From: Blastococcus saxobsidens
GTDB taxonomy: Bacteria; Actinomycetota; Actinomycetes; Mycobacteriales; Geodermatophilaceae
DNA: 64,000 bases
Direction of reading: 5' to 3'
Assembly (NCBI RefSeq): GCF_002938435.1
Contig: NZ_POQT01000005.1
Span: 115,828-179,827 of the forward strand
Positions within the stretch are counted from its first letter, which is position 1, and each line of letters begins with the position of its first letter. Shown piece after piece: positions 34,119-44,649 of this stretch. The position numbers and the translations under genes are program-made. The notes below the pieces were generated by a model. That model searched no databases. It was not told the DNA's origin and saw only the letters and a list, made by a program, of their open reading frames with translations.

Positions 34119-34523
34119 CGGACGAGTCGGCCTGTACGCCGGGTTCTGTCCACGGGTGCCTCGCGGCCTCCCGATGGGCGGTCATCCATCTAGGCCTGCC
34201 GTTGCCGGCAGGCTCGAGCGGTCTACCCGCAGGCTCGGGCGGGCCGCCCTCGAACGCCTGCGCGGGCCGACGGCGGACCGTCGTCCCTTCTTGACCTAGC
34301 TCCGGGTGGGGTTTACCGAGCCACACCGGTCACCCGGTGTGCGGTGGTCTCTTACACCGCCGTTTCACCCTTACCAGTGCGAGCACTGGCGGTCTGTTCT
34401 CTGTGGCACTGTCCCGCGGGTCGCCCCGGGTCGCTGTTAACGACCACCCTGCCCTGTGGAGCCCGGACGTTCCTCGGCGGCGGGGTCTCCCCCGCCGACG
34501 CGACCGCCCGGCCGACTCGTCCG
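34119..34523 (-). ncRNA. rnpB: RNase P RNA (bacterial type A)
   Basis: This is the catalytic RNA of RNase P, which matures tRNA 5' ends. It begins CGGACGAGTCGGCCGGGCGG at 34523 and ends GGCCGACTCGTCCG at 34119; these ends pair to form P1. The conserved P4-region sequences AGGAACGTCCGGGCTCC and, near the other end, GACAGAACCCGGCGTACAGG are both visible on the minus strand. Length is about 405 nt. No protein gene lies in this stretch despite short open frames. Confidence 0.95.
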
Positions 34524-34534
34524 TCGTGCCGGCC

Positions 34535-34540
34535 AGTCTA
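34535..34540 (-). promoter_or_regulatory. Possible -10 element of rnpB
   Basis: On the minus strand TAGACT lies 11 bases before the predicted RNA 5' end. A clear -35 is not visible at 17 bases. Confidence 0.4.
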
Positions 34541-34620
34541 GGGGGCGGGCACATGGATCCGGCTGCGCACGGGTAGTCACCGGCGATCCCCGCACACCAT
34601 CACCCGGACAGGAGCACGCC

Positions 34621-34698
34621 ATGGGACTGATCTCAGGACTCGTCAAGGCCAACCTGCTCAAGCGACTGCTCAGCCGCTTCAGCAGGCGCACGCGCTGA
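34621..34698 (+). CDS. Cationic amphipathic microprotein (25 aa)
   Basis: The ATG at 34621 follows CAGGAG seven bases upstream. The 25-residue product (starts MGLISGLVKANLLKRLL, ends RRTR) has one helix with hydrophobic residues at spacing 3-4 and Lys/Arg on the other face, six or more positive charges and no acidic residue. It is divergent from rnpB and followed by a strong hairpin, so it looks like a complete transcription unit. It could be a membrane-active or ribosome/RNA-associated peptide. GGGTAG at 34571-34576 could be a stress -10. Confidence 0.5.
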   Translation: MGLISGLVKANLLKRLLSRFSRRTR

Positions 34699-34700
34699 CG

Positions 34701-34750
34701 CCCCGTGGAGAGGGCGCGCTCGAGCAGCCGGCGCGCGCCCGCCCACGGGG
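34701..34750. terminator. Hairpin between microprotein and PIG-L genes
   Basis: CCCCGTGG pairs with CCACGGGG, and an inner stem pairs GGGCGCGC with GCGCGCCC, between the microprotein stop and the convergent PIG-L stop. Confidence 0.65.
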
Positions 34751-34756
34751 ACCGGA

Positions 34757-35476
34757 CTACCCCCAGTAGAGCCGGAACCCGACCCGCCGCCGGCCTTCCC
34801 CGGTCGCCGTCGACATGTCCACGACCTGCCGCGCCTGGGCCTCGACCGGCTCGTCCGACAGCAGCTCCAGGTAGCGGCGGTGCTCGGCCAGCGACTCGAC
34901 CGCCTTCTCGACAGCCCCGCTCACGTCCACCTCGTGCGGCGGGTCGACCAGCTCGCTGACAGCGATGTACTGCACGCCGCGCCACGGCTCCCCGACCAGG
35001 TCCGGGAAGATCCACTCGTTTGCGGCGTCGGCCACGGCGTCGACCACCGACTGGCCCAGCGCCCGGTGGTCGGCGGAGTTGACGTATGCCGGGGAGATCC
35101 CGGGCGGGGTCCAGGTCGCGCCGAAGTACCCGGTGACCACCAGCTCGGGGCGGTGCCGCCGGATCGCGCCCGCGAGGTCGCGCCGCAGTTCCGGTCCGGC
35201 CGCCAGGGTGCCGTCCCGGTGGTCGAGGAACTCCACCTCGGTGACGCCGACGACGGCGGCCGAGCGGCGCTCCTCCTCCTCGCGGATCGGCCCCGCCTCG
35301 ACCGGCGGCACGCCCGCCATGCCCCCCTCACCGCGGGTGGCGAGCAGGTAGTGCACCTCCTTGCCCGCCGCCGTCCACACCGCGACGGCGGCCGCCAGGC
35401 CGTACTCGATGTCGTCGGGATGGGCGGCCACGACCAGGGCGCGCTGCCAGTCGTCGGGCATCGGGGTGGGAGGCAT
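34757..35476 (-). CDS. PIG-L family deacetylase
   Basis: The 239-residue product has the zinc-binding AHPDD motif at residues 18-22 and a distal HxxH-type ligand (NSADHRALG), the pattern of LmbE/PIG-L N-acetylglucosaminide deacetylases. Known actinobacterial members include MshB (mycothiol) and Mca (mycothiol conjugate amidase). Length and motif spacing fit a single-domain enzyme, but the substrate is not determined. The start is the ATG at 35476. Confidence 0.87.
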   Translation of the reverse strand: MPPTPMPDDWQRALVVAAHPDDIEYGLAAAVAVWTAAGKEVHYLLATRGEGGMAGVPPVEAGPIREEEERRSAAVVGVTEVEFLDHRDGTLAAGPELRRDLAGAIRRHRPELVVTGYFGATWTPPGISPAYVNSADHRALGQSVVDAVADAANEWIFPDLVGEPWRGVQYIAVSELVDPPHEVDVSGAVEKAVESLAEHRRYLELLSDEPVEAQARQVVDMSTATGEGRRRVGFRLYWG

Positions 35477-35533
35477 CGGCCGAGTCTGCCGTCGATCCGT
35501 CCCCGTGAGGAGCCCGGCGGTCGCGCGGGGAGG

Positions 35534-35893
35534 TCAGCGGCTACGGGCCACCCGGAGCGCAGCCGCCACCATCGGCACCTGCAGCGGGAGGCGCACGGTG
35601 GCGATCGCCAGGGGCACCGGCTTCCCCTTCGCGACGCGGAACATGTGCAGGTGCGCCGGCACGAAGGCCAGCAGCAGGGCCACCGCTGCCCAGCCACCCG
35701 CCCGCCGGGTGGCCGGCGCGGCCAGCAGCGCCGCGGCGCCGATCTCGGCCACCCCGCTGGCCAGCACCCATGCCCGCGCATCGCCCAGCTCCGGCGGCAC
35801 CAGCCACTCGTAGGTGCGGGGCCGCACCAGGTGCAGGACACCGGAACCGCCCAGGAGCGCCCCCAGCCACGTCGCGTCCGCCGGCTTCCGCAT
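35534..35893 (-). CDS. DoxX-like four-helix membrane protein
   Basis: The 119-residue protein has four hydrophobic helices: LGALLGGSGVLHLVRP, AWVLASGVAEIGAAALLAA, WAAVALLLAFVPAHLHMF, and RLPLQVPMVAAAL. This matches DoxX/DUF-type membrane proteins of about 120 residues. The ATG at 35893 is chosen; a GTG six bases upstream is possible. The function is unknown. It is divergent from a TauE/SafE gene with a 24-base gap. Confidence 0.72.
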   Translation of the reverse strand: MRKPADATWLGALLGGSGVLHLVRPRTYEWLVPPELGDARAWVLASGVAEIGAAALLAAPATRRAGGWAAVALLLAFVPAHLHMFRVAKGKPVPLAIATVRLPLQVPMVAAALRVARSR

Positions 35894-35917
35894 GTGCACA
35901 CCGTAGGGTGCCCGGTC

Positions 35918-36673
35918 GTGTCCCCGGTCGACCTGCTCGTCGCGGCCGGCGTCGCCCTGGTGGCCGGCGTCGTCAACTCCATCGCCGGCGGCGGGTCGCT
36001 GATCCTGTTCCCCACGCTGGTGGCGCTCGGCCTGCCCACCGTCGCGGCCAACGTGACCAACTCCGTGGCGCAGTGGCCCGGGTACCTCGGCGGCGTCGCC
36101 GGCTTCCGGGCCGAGTACGCGGGGCAGCGGAGCCGGCTGGTGCGCTTCGGGGCCGTCGCGGTGCTGGGCGGGCTCACCGGCAGCGTCCTGCTGCTCACCA
36201 CCCCGTCGGAGGCCTTCGACGGCGTCGTCCCGGTGCTCGTGCTGCTGGCCAGCCTGCTGCTCGCGGTGCAGCCGCTGCTCACCCGCCGGCTGTCCGGCCG
36301 GGCGGCGCGTACGGGGGGCCGCGACCCGGTGTGGCTCCACCTGGCCCTGTTCCTGGCCACCGTGTACGGCGGCTACTTCGGCGGCGCGCTCGGCGTGATC
36401 CTCGTCGGCGTGCTGGGCATCGGGCTGCACCGGCTGAAGCTCGCCAACGCGCTGAAGTCGGCGCTGTCCGCGGTCACGGCCACCGTCACGCTGGTCGTGT
36501 TCGGCATCTTCGGGCCGATCGACTGGGCGGTCGTCGGTGTCGCGGCACCGGCGAGCCTGGTGGGCGGGTTCGTGGGTGCCCGGATCGCCACCCGGATCCC
36601 GGCCACGCCGCTGCGCGTGCTCATCGTCGTGTTCGGCGTGGCCGTCGCGGGCTACCTCTTCGCGCGGGCCTGA
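35918..36673 (+). CDS. Sulfite exporter TauE/SafE family protein
   Basis: The GTG at 35918 gives 251 residues with eight hydrophobic segments. The two family repeats are visible: AGVVNSIAGGGSLILFPTLVALGLP early and YGGYFGGALGVILVGVLGIGL past the middle, each with the Gly-rich motif of TauE/SafE transporters. They export sulfite, sulfoacetate or similar organosulfur anions. The substrate is unknown. It shares a short divergent region with the DoxX-like gene. Confidence 0.87.
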   Translation: MSPVDLLVAAGVALVAGVVNSIAGGGSLILFPTLVALGLPTVAANVTNSVAQWPGYLGGVAGFRAEYAGQRSRLVRFGAVAVLGGLTGSVLLLTTPSEAFDGVVPVLVLLASLLLAVQPLLTRRLSGRAARTGGRDPVWLHLALFLATVYGGYFGGALGVILVGVLGIGLHRLKLANALKSALSAVTATVTLVVFGIFGPIDWAVVGVAAPASLVGGFVGARIATRIPATPLRVLIVVFGVAVAGYLFARA

Positions 36674-36679
36674 TCCGGC

Positions 36680-37774
36680 TCAGCGCAGGTGCGCGGTGTC
36701 GTTCACCAGGCGGACGGCGGAGCGCCCGTCCGACGACCAGGCGATCGAGCTGAGCGACGCCGCCTCGAGGAAGACCCGGTGGACGACGTCCGGCCCCGTG
36801 GCCAGCCCGGCCGCCAGCATCAGCTTGATCGGTGTCACGTGGCTGACGACGAGCACGGTGCTGCCCGCGTGCCGGGTGAGGATCCGCTGCCGTGCCCGCT
36901 CCACCCGGCCGGCGACATCGGCGATCGACTCCCCGCCCGGTGCCGCGACCGTCACGTCGGTCATGAACCGGCGCACCGCCAGCGGATGCCGCGCCCGCGC
37001 CTCGTCCGAGGTCAGGCCCTCCAGGGTCCCGAAGTCGAGCTCCACGAGGTCGTCGTCGAACTCCACCGGGAGCCCCAGTCGCGCCGCCACCGTCTCCGCG
37101 GTCTCGCGGGTGCGGCGCAGCGGTGAGGCGACGACCACGTCGATCCCCAGCTGGGCGGCCCGCTCCCCCGCGGCCTGGGCCTCCGCGCGGCCGGTGCGGG
37201 ACAGCGGCAGGTCGTTGCGGCCACTGAAGCGCCGCTCGGGGGTGTGCTCGGTCTGCCCGTGGCGCAGCAGGTGCGTGACGGTGGTGACGACGGGCGCCGG
37301 CTCGGCGGTGGGCTGGACGTCGTCCGCGGCGACGCTGGGCTCGGCGGCGGCGTTCCGGTGGATCGGCCGGCCGTCCATCGCGCTGTTGGCCAGGGCGTCG
37401 GCGGCGCCGTTCTGCGCCCGCGGAACCCAGGTGTAGCGGACGTCGCCGAGCTTGCGGGCGATCGCCCGCGCCTGCAGGGCGAGCTGCTGCATGTCGGGGT
37501 GCTTGATCTTCCAGCGGCCCGACATCTGCTCCACGACGAGCTTGGAGTCCATGCGGACCTCCACCTCGGCCGAGGCGTCGAGGTCCAGCGCCGCCTGCAG
37601 CCCTGCGACCAGGCCGCCGTACTCGGCCACGTTGTTGGTCGCCCGCCCGACGGAGGCCGCGCGCTCGGCGAGCACCCGGCCGGTCTCCGCGTCACGCACC
37701 AGGGCGCCGTAGCCGGCCGGTCCCGGGTTGCCCCGCGATCCGCCGTCGGCCTCGACGACGAACCGGCGGGTCAC
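36680..37774 (-). CDS. Bifunctional RNase H / acid phosphatase
   Basis: The 364-residue product joins an RNase HI domain (residues 1-135) to a histidine phosphatase domain (from about 165). The RNase H part has VEADGGSRGNPGPAG, NNVAEYGGL, RMDSKLVVEQ and the final Asp in GAADALAN, so its D-E-D-D site is present. The phosphatase part has LLRHGQTEHT with the RHG catalytic motif and a second His in VVSHVTP. This matches Rv2228c, which has RNase H and alpha-ribazole phosphatase (CobC-like) activities. The GTG at 37774 is the start. Confidence 0.94.
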   Translation of the reverse strand: MTRRFVVEADGGSRGNPGPAGYGALVRDAETGRVLAERAASVGRATNNVAEYGGLVAGLQAALDLDASAEVEVRMDSKLVVEQMSGRWKIKHPDMQQLALQARAIARKLGDVRYTWVPRAQNGAADALANSAMDGRPIHRNAAAEPSVAADDVQPTAEPAPVVTTVTHLLRHGQTEHTPERRFSGRNDLPLSRTGRAEAQAAGERAAQLGIDVVVASPLRRTRETAETVAARLGLPVEFDDDLVELDFGTLEGLTSDEARARHPLAVRRFMTDVTVAAPGGESIADVAGRVERARQRILTRHAGSTVLVVSHVTPIKLMLAAGLATGPDVVHRVFLEAASLSSIAWSSDGRSAVRLVNDTAHLR

Positions 37775-37785
37775 CGGGCACCCTC

Positions 37786-37805
37786 GAACGGCAGAAGGGG
37801 CTTTC
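37786..37805 (-). repeat. Possible degenerate copy (E) of the hairpin repeat
   Basis: Directly after the zinc-ribbon gene stop the minus strand reads GAAAGCCCCTTCTGCCGTTC. Its ends resemble the ends of copies A-C (GAAGG-CCCC and CCGTTC) with the centre missing. This may be a relic or a coincidence. Confidence 0.35.
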
Positions 37806-38546
37806 TCACAGCCCGGACTCGGCGGTGCGCACCAGGATCCGGCCGCAGTTCTCGCACCGGACGACCTCGTGCGGGTCGGCGTTGCGGACGGCGGCCAGCT
37901 CCCGGCCGTTGAGCTCGATGCGGCAGCCCTGGCACTGCCGCGCCTTGAGCATCGCCGCCCCGGTGGTGCCGGTCTGCGTGCGGATCCGGTCGTACAGCGC
38001 CAAGAGCGGCGCGGAGATGCCCCCGGCGACGGCGGCGCGGGCGGCCTCGTGCCGGTTCGTGCCGTCGGTGATGTCGGCCAGCGCGTCGTCGCGCAGCTCC
38101 TCGGCCCGCTCCCGCGCGGCACGCGCCTCGTCCCGGCCGGCCTGGGCCTCGCGGAGCGCGGCCTCGGCGGTCTCCAGGCTCTCCATCAGCTCGAGCTCCT
38201 GGTCCTCCAGGTCCGACTGACGGCGGGCCAGCGACTCGAGCTCGTGCTGCAGATCGGTCATCTGCTTGGCCGACACGCTGCCGGAGTCGAGCAGCTTCTG
38301 GTCCTTGGCCGCGCGCGCCCGCACCGTCTCGACGTCGGCCTCCAGCCGCTTCACCTCGCGCTGGAGGTCCCGCGCCGCGGTCTCGGCCCGGACGACGTCG
38401 TCGGTCAGGGCGCGCTCGGCCTCGGCCGCCGTCTCGACGGCGACGCCCTCCGGCAGCGTCCGCCTGCGGTGCGCGAGCTGGGTGAGCGCGACGTCCTCCG
38501 CCGCCAGCTCCAGGAGCTTCTGCTGCTCGAAATGGTCGGCCTTCAC
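37806..38546 (-). CDS. C4-type zinc-ribbon coiled-coil protein
   Basis: The 246-residue protein has a long coiled-coil from about residue 40 to 165 (TAARDLQREVKRLEADVETVRARA and onward). A C-terminal zinc ribbon follows, with four cysteines in CQGC and CENC. It corresponds to Rv2229c of M. tuberculosis, in the same order beside the RNase H/phosphatase gene. Related CdsZ-like proteins are proposed to act in RNA or DNA processes; the role is unknown. The start is the ATG at 38546. Confidence 0.88.
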   Translation of the reverse strand: MKADHFEQQKLLELAAEDVALTQLAHRRRTLPEGVAVETAAEAERALTDDVVRAETAARDLQREVKRLEADVETVRARAAKDQKLLDSGSVSAKQMTDLQHELESLARRQSDLEDQELELMESLETAEAALREAQAGRDEARAARERAEELRDDALADITDGTNRHEAARAAVAGGISAPLLALYDRIRTQTGTTGAAMLKARQCQGCRIELNGRELAAVRNADPHEVVRCENCGRILVRTAESGL

Positions 38547-38578
38547 GCCGTGAACCTACCTGTGCATCGGCATGTCCT

Positions 38579-38637
38579 CGGCCCCCGTGCAGGATCCCGC
38601 CGCGAGCCTGCGAGTGGTGGGGGGCACGGGGGTCCTT
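38579..38637 (-). repeat. Intergenic hairpin repeat, copy D
   Basis: On the minus strand the ends read GGACCCCCGTGC and GCACGGGGGCC and pair fully. GTGC/GCAC replaces the TCGC/GCGA of copies A and C, another compensated change. It lies 55 bases downstream of the CstA-associated gene and 33 bases upstream of the zinc-ribbon start. Confidence 0.65.
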
Positions 38638-38691
38638 CCGCCACCTGCCCCCCGGTCCCGTCCCGCGCCGGTCGACCCGGCCGAGACGAGG

Positions 38692-39092
38692 TCACCGCAC
38701 CGCGAGCTCGGCTTCTACCGCGGCGACCGCCGCGGCTGGTCCGGGCAGCCCACCGGAGGCGAGCACCGCGCCGTCGACGATCAGCGACTCGACCGCCATC
38801 CCGGCCCGGACCGCGCGCCGCAGGGCCGGGCCGCGCAGACCCCGCCGGCGAGCGCCCCGGACCAGCTCCGGCACCAGCCACAGCCAGTTCGACGGCGAGA
38901 CGATCTCGACGGCGACGTCCTCCGGCAGCGCCGCGCGCAGGGCGCGGTACACCGGGGCGACGCCGTCGTCGACGCCGTCCTGTGGTGCGTGGCAGTGCGA
39001 GCCGCCCTCGTCGAACGGCCGCACGTCGCCGCTGCAGCACCCGCCGGAGGCAGCGGCGTCGCGCGGACCGCGGACGAGGACGACCCGCGACC

Positions 39093-39096
<4 letters not shown>
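38692..39096 (-). CDS. Cys-rich thioredoxin-like protein coupled to cstA
   Basis: The 134-residue product starts at GTG 39096, overlapping the cstA stop (GTGA). Near residue 16 it has SGGCCSGDVRP, then GGSHCHAP, a C-C-x8-12-C-x-H cluster. The C-terminal end (ESLIVDGAVLASGGLPGPA) resembles the last strand and helix of thioredoxin/glutaredoxin-like folds. I do not recognise the family. A redox or metal-binding partner of the CstA transporter is inferred from translational coupling and the Cys/His cluster. It is not the usual small YbdD partner. Confidence 0.6.
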
Positions 39097-40895
<1,799 letters not shown>

Positions 40896-40957
40896 GGCAA
40901 CCCCTAGGTCCAGCAGCGGCACCGTCGCCGCCGTCCGGAGGAGTAGACATCCGCGCG

Positions 40958-41737
40958 ATGGATGCCACAAGTACGACCGCAGCTCTCCACGCGGCAGGCG
41001 TGGCCGAACTGTTATGGCGCGAGCCCGACGGGCCGCCCCTGGCGGTGGGTGTGGTCCCCCTGGTCCTCGGCGGCCGTCCGGCGGTCGCCCTCCCCTGGGC
41101 GCAGGTGGCGACCGCCCGTGCGGCGGCGGCGAGCGACTCGGCGGCGCTGGTGCTCTCCGACCCGCGGCTCGCCGGCTCTCGGTGGGCGCCCCTCGTGGCG
41201 ACCGGCCGGCTGACCCTGGTCGAGGACGGCACCGGCGAGCTCTTCACCGAGGAGCTGCTCGACCAGGAGCTGCGCAAGCACCCGCCGGCCCGGGCGCTGG
41301 CGGACTCGCCGATGCTGCGCCGCGAGCACTGGTGGTACCTCCCGCGCCTGGTGCTCGTCCTCGAGACCGACGAGGTGGTGCCCGGCGGCCGGCGCGAGGG
41401 GCCGGCCGACGCGGTCCTCGCCGTCGATGACCGGGGCCTGCACGTCCGCACCGTGCGGGTGGACGACTGGGACGGCGACCCGCTCGAGTGCCGGGGCGGG
41501 CCGCCCGAAGTCACCGGGCCGGCCGTCCTCGTCGGCCAGGAGCTCTCCGTACCGGACCTGGAGAGGTGGACGGTGCACACCACCACCGGCCGGTACGGCG
41601 AGGGACGGCTGACCGCGGTGCGCCCGGCGGCGACCCGGGACCTGGAGCCGGTGCCAGGGCTGCTGGCCCGCGTGCGTCGTCAACGCGCCCTGGAGCGCAC
41701 CTGCGTCCGGGCCCTGCGGGCCGCCGGCCACGGGTAA
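40958..41737 (+). CDS. Hypothetical protein, possible split-barrel fold
   Basis: The 259-residue product from the ATG at 40958 has no motif I recognise. The first 100 residues alternate hydrophobic strands and Ala-rich helices (LAVGVVPLVLGGRPAVALPWA, then WAPLVATGRLTLVEDGTGELF) in a way that resembles FMN-binding split barrels. The middle contains LRREHWWYLPRLVLVLETDEVV. No signal peptide or membrane helix is visible. It is divergent from cstA and its stop nearly meets the Nif3-like stop. Confidence 0.5.
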   Translation: MDATSTTAALHAAGVAELLWREPDGPPLAVGVVPLVLGGRPAVALPWAQVATARAAAASDSAALVLSDPRLAGSRWAPLVATGRLTLVEDGTGELFTEELLDQELRKHPPARALADSPMLRREHWWYLPRLVLVLETDEVVPGGRREGPADAVLAVDDRGLHVRTVRVDDWDGDPLECRGGPPEVTGPAVLVGQELSVPDLERWTVHTTTGRYGEGRLTAVRPAATRDLEPVPGLLARVRRQRALERTCVRALRAAGHG

Positions 41738-41747
41738 CCCCGACCGC

Positions 41748-42578
41748 TCACCCCGCCGCGGCCGGGCCGTCGGCCCGGCAGGTCCAGGGATCGGTCCGGC
41801 GCGTCGACACGGCCACCTCGACCTGCCCGGACAGGTCCTGCCGCAGCGCCTCGGCCGCGATCGGCAGCCACGGCCACTCGGAGGCGAAGTGGGCGACGTC
41901 GCACAGCGCCGGGCCGGGGATCTCCAGGGCCTCGCTCACCGGGTGGTGCTTGAGGTCGCTGGTCAGGAGCACGTCGGCCCCCGCCGCCGCGGCCGCCCCG
42001 AGGAGCGACCCGCCGCTGCCCCCGCAGACGGCGACCGTGCGCAGAACCCGGTCGGGATCGCCCGCGGCGCGCACCCCGCCGGCCGTTCCCGGCAGCGCGG
42101 CGGCGACGTGTGCGGCGAACGCGCGCAGGGTCATCTCCCCGAGCAGCCGGCCCACCCGGCCCAGCCCCGCCCGCGGATCGGCCGGGTGCGGCTCCAGCGG
42201 CACCGCGTCCACCAGCCCGAGCGCCGCGGCGAGGGCGTCGTTCACCCCGTGCCCGGGCGCGCGGTCGGCGTTGGTGTGCGCGACGAACAGGGCGGCCCCC
42301 GCCCGGACGAGGCGGTGCACCAGCCGGCCCTTCGGGTCGTCGGCGGGCACCCCGTGGACGCCGGTCAGGAACAGCGGGTGGTGGGTGACGAGCAGGTCGG
42401 CTCCCGTCTCGACCACCTCGTCGACCACGGCGGCGGTCGGGTCGACGGCGAACAGCACCTTCCGCACCGGTTCGTCGCGGTCACCGCACACCAGGCCGAC
42501 CGCGTCCCACCCCTCCGCCAGCGCGGGGTCGTAGCGGGCATCGAGCGCGGCGAGGACCTTCCCGAGGAGCACGGTCAC
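41748..42578 (-). CDS. Nif3-like dinuclear metal centre protein
   Basis: The 276-residue product has the YbgI/Nif3 family metal-site pattern: WDAVGLVCGD, DLLVTHHPLFLTGV with two His, VAHTNADRAPGHGVN, and near the C-terminus LLTSDLKHHPVSEALE and DVAHFASEWP. It corresponds to Rv2230c, which follows the zinc-ribbon gene in mycobacteria. Here the two are separated by cstA and its neighbours. Suggested roles are GTP cyclohydrolase-like or repair-related hydrolase; unproven. The GTG at 42578 is the start. Confidence 0.9.
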   Translation of the reverse strand: MTVLLGKVLAALDARYDPALAEGWDAVGLVCGDRDEPVRKVLFAVDPTAAVVDEVVETGADLLVTHHPLFLTGVHGVPADDPKGRLVHRLVRAGAALFVAHTNADRAPGHGVNDALAAALGLVDAVPLEPHPADPRAGLGRVGRLLGEMTLRAFAAHVAAALPGTAGGVRAAGDPDRVLRTVAVCGGSGGSLLGAAAAAGADVLLTSDLKHHPVSEALEIPGPALCDVAHFASEWPWLPIAAEALRQDLSGQVEVAVSTRRTDPWTCRADGPAAAG

Positions 42579-42641
42579 GGCTTGGCAGCGTAGGCGCCGC
42601 CGCGAACGCGTCCGCTGCAGCGGAATGACAAGCTCCTGACC

Positions 42642-44606
42642 GTGGCGGACCAGCGGCGTCGGGACGGCGGCTTCCGGGCGCCCGCCTGGCTCGAGGAGCT
42701 GCTGCGCACCACGCCCCCGCGGGTGCCGTGGCGCGACGTCGTCCGGTTCGCGGTCACCATCCCCGCGCCGCTCGCGCTGGCGATCTGGGTCGGCGGCGGG
42801 CTGGAGGACGGCGCCACGCTCGGCGCCGGGGTGTTCGGCACCATGGGCGCCCTCGCCGCCTGCCTCGCGCCGCAGCCCGGCCCCCTGCGGGACCGGTTGC
42901 GCCGCACCGCCGCCGCCACCGCGTTCGGCACGCTCGGCCTGCTCGCCGGTCAGTACGCCACCGGCGGCGGGTGGGAGCCGGTGGTCGTCATCGCGCTGCT
43001 GTCGGCCGCCGCGGCGCTGATCAGCGCGGTCAACTCCGCGCTCTCCCTCGGCGCGCTCCAGCTGCTGGTCTACACCGCGCTGGCCTCCGGGCTGATCACC
43101 CCGCTCACGGCCGCCGAGGAGGTCGCGTTCTTCCTGTGCGGCGCGGCGGGGGCGACGCTCGGCACGCTGGTGCAGACCCGGACCGAGGCCGTCGACCCCG
43201 ATCGGTCCGCCGTCGCCACGGTGTTCACCCGCATCGGCGAGCTGCTCGCGGCCGCCGGCACGGACGACGCACCGGCGGCCCGGCGGGCCCTGACCACCGC
43301 GCTGAACGCCGCCTACGACCGCGTCATCCGCAGCCGCAGCCGGACGGCCGGGCGCAGCAAGGAGCTCTCGGAACTGGCCGGTGTGCTCAACGCCGCCGCA
43401 CCCCTGGTGGAGGGTGCGGTGGCCGCCGCGCGCGCCGAGGTGCCCGCCGACCCGGAGGACGTCGCCGCCGCGCACGCGCTCGCCGCGGCGGTGGACGGCA
43501 GCCGGCAGCTGCCCCGGGACCGCCCGCCGGACCTGCGGGACGGCGCGCCCGCGGTGCGCGCCGTGCGGCACGGCGTCCGGCTGGCCTGGAACGTGGTCGG
43601 CGACCCCGAGGAACGGGCCAGCGCCGCGGCGCCACCAGCGGTGGAGACCGCGCGGGTGCGGCTGCGCGCCGTGGCCGAGCGCACGCTGTCCAGCGCCGAC
43701 GCGCGCGCGTTCGCCGTCCGGCTGGCGCTGTGCATGTCGGTCGCGGAGGTGGCCCGGCAGTATCTGCCGTTCGAGCGCCCCTACTGGGTGCTGCTGACCG
43801 TCGCCATCGTGCTCAAGCCCGACTTCGGATCGGTCTTCACGCGGGCCGTCCAGCGGGGCGCGGGCACGCTGCTCGGCGTCCTGCTGGGCTCGGCACTGCT
43901 GGCCGCGCTGCCCCGCAACGGCTGGGTGGTCGTGGCGCTGGCCGCCTCCGCCGCCGTGCTGCCGTGGGCCCGAGACACGAACTTCGGCATGTTCTCGGTG
44001 TTCCAGACGCCGTTGATCATCCTGGTGCTCGACCTGGCGCTGCCCGGCGGACCGGGGCTGGTCGGCGCCCGGCTGCTGGACACGCTGGTCGGCTGCGCGA
44101 TCGTGCTGGTGTTCGGCTACCTGCTGTGGCCGCAGACGTGGCGCGCCCCGCTGGACCAGGCGCTGCGCGACGCCGCCGTGGCGCTGGACGAGTTCCTCGA
44201 CGCCGCGTTCACCGGCAGCCCGGCCGAGCGGCGCCGTGCCCGGCGGCGCAACTACCGCGCGCTCACCGAGCTGCAGACCCAGCTCCAGCGCCGGCTGGCC
44301 GAGCCGCCCCCGATCAGCACCCGCGCCGCGGCCTGGTGGCCGGTCATCGTGCAGCTCGAGCGCACGTCCGACGCCGTCACCGAGGCGGTCATCGCCACCC
44401 GCGGCGGGGAGCCCTCACCCGACCTCGCCCAGGTGGCCACGCTGCGGCGGGCGATCCGGCGGCTGGAGGACGACGTCCGCGCACACCGGGCGCCGGACGA
44501 CGCCGAGCTGCTCGCCGACGGCGTGCTCGCCCCGGTCGCCCGCGAGGTCGACGCCGTCCGCCGCCTGGTGCGCGAGTCCGCGCCCACCTGGCGCGCCCCG
44601 CGCTGA
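42642..44606 (+). CDS. FUSC family inner-membrane protein
   Basis: The 654-residue product has two hydrophobic blocks of about six helices each (residues 35-170 and 370-500). The second contains the FUSC motif LPFERPYWVLLTVAIVLKPDFGSVFTRAVQRGAGTLLG. Soluble helical regions follow each block. Relatives include AaeB-type and fusaric acid resistance efflux proteins, which export aromatic acids. No partner periplasmic or MFP gene is visible. The start is GTG at 42642. Confidence 0.85.
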   Translation: MADQRRRDGGFRAPAWLEELLRTTPPRVPWRDVVRFAVTIPAPLALAIWVGGGLEDGATLGAGVFGTMGALAACLAPQPGPLRDRLRRTAAATAFGTLGLLAGQYATGGGWEPVVVIALLSAAAALISAVNSALSLGALQLLVYTALASGLITPLTAAEEVAFFLCGAAGATLGTLVQTRTEAVDPDRSAVATVFTRIGELLAAAGTDDAPAARRALTTALNAAYDRVIRSRSRTAGRSKELSELAGVLNAAAPLVEGAVAAARAEVPADPEDVAAAHALAAAVDGSRQLPRDRPPDLRDGAPAVRAVRHGVRLAWNVVGDPEERASAAAPPAVETARVRLRAVAERTLSSADARAFAVRLALCMSVAEVARQYLPFERPYWVLLTVAIVLKPDFGSVFTRAVQRGAGTLLGVLLGSALLAALPRNGWVVVALAASAAVLPWARDTNFGMFSVFQTPLIILVLDLALPGGPGLVGARLLDTLVGCAIVLVFGYLLWPQTWRAPLDQALRDAAVALDEFLDAAFTGSPAERRRARRRNYRALTELQTQLQRRLAEPPPISTRAAAWWPVIVQLERTSDAVTEAVIATRGGEPSPDLAQVATLRRAIRRLEDDVRAHRAPDDAELLADGVLAPVAREVDAVRRLVRESAPTWRAPR

Positions 44607-44649
44607 CCTCGGAGTTGCGCCGGGGGCCGCGGGGCCCTGGGATGGCGCG

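Noticed and set aside
34330..34576. Short open frames across the rnpB region
   Set aside because: The stretch folds as RNase P RNA with pairing ends; the frames are incidental.
40896..40970. CstA start at 40970
   Set aside because: It would overlap the divergent gene start at 40958 and adds residues without homology; the GTG at 40895 fits the family N-terminus.
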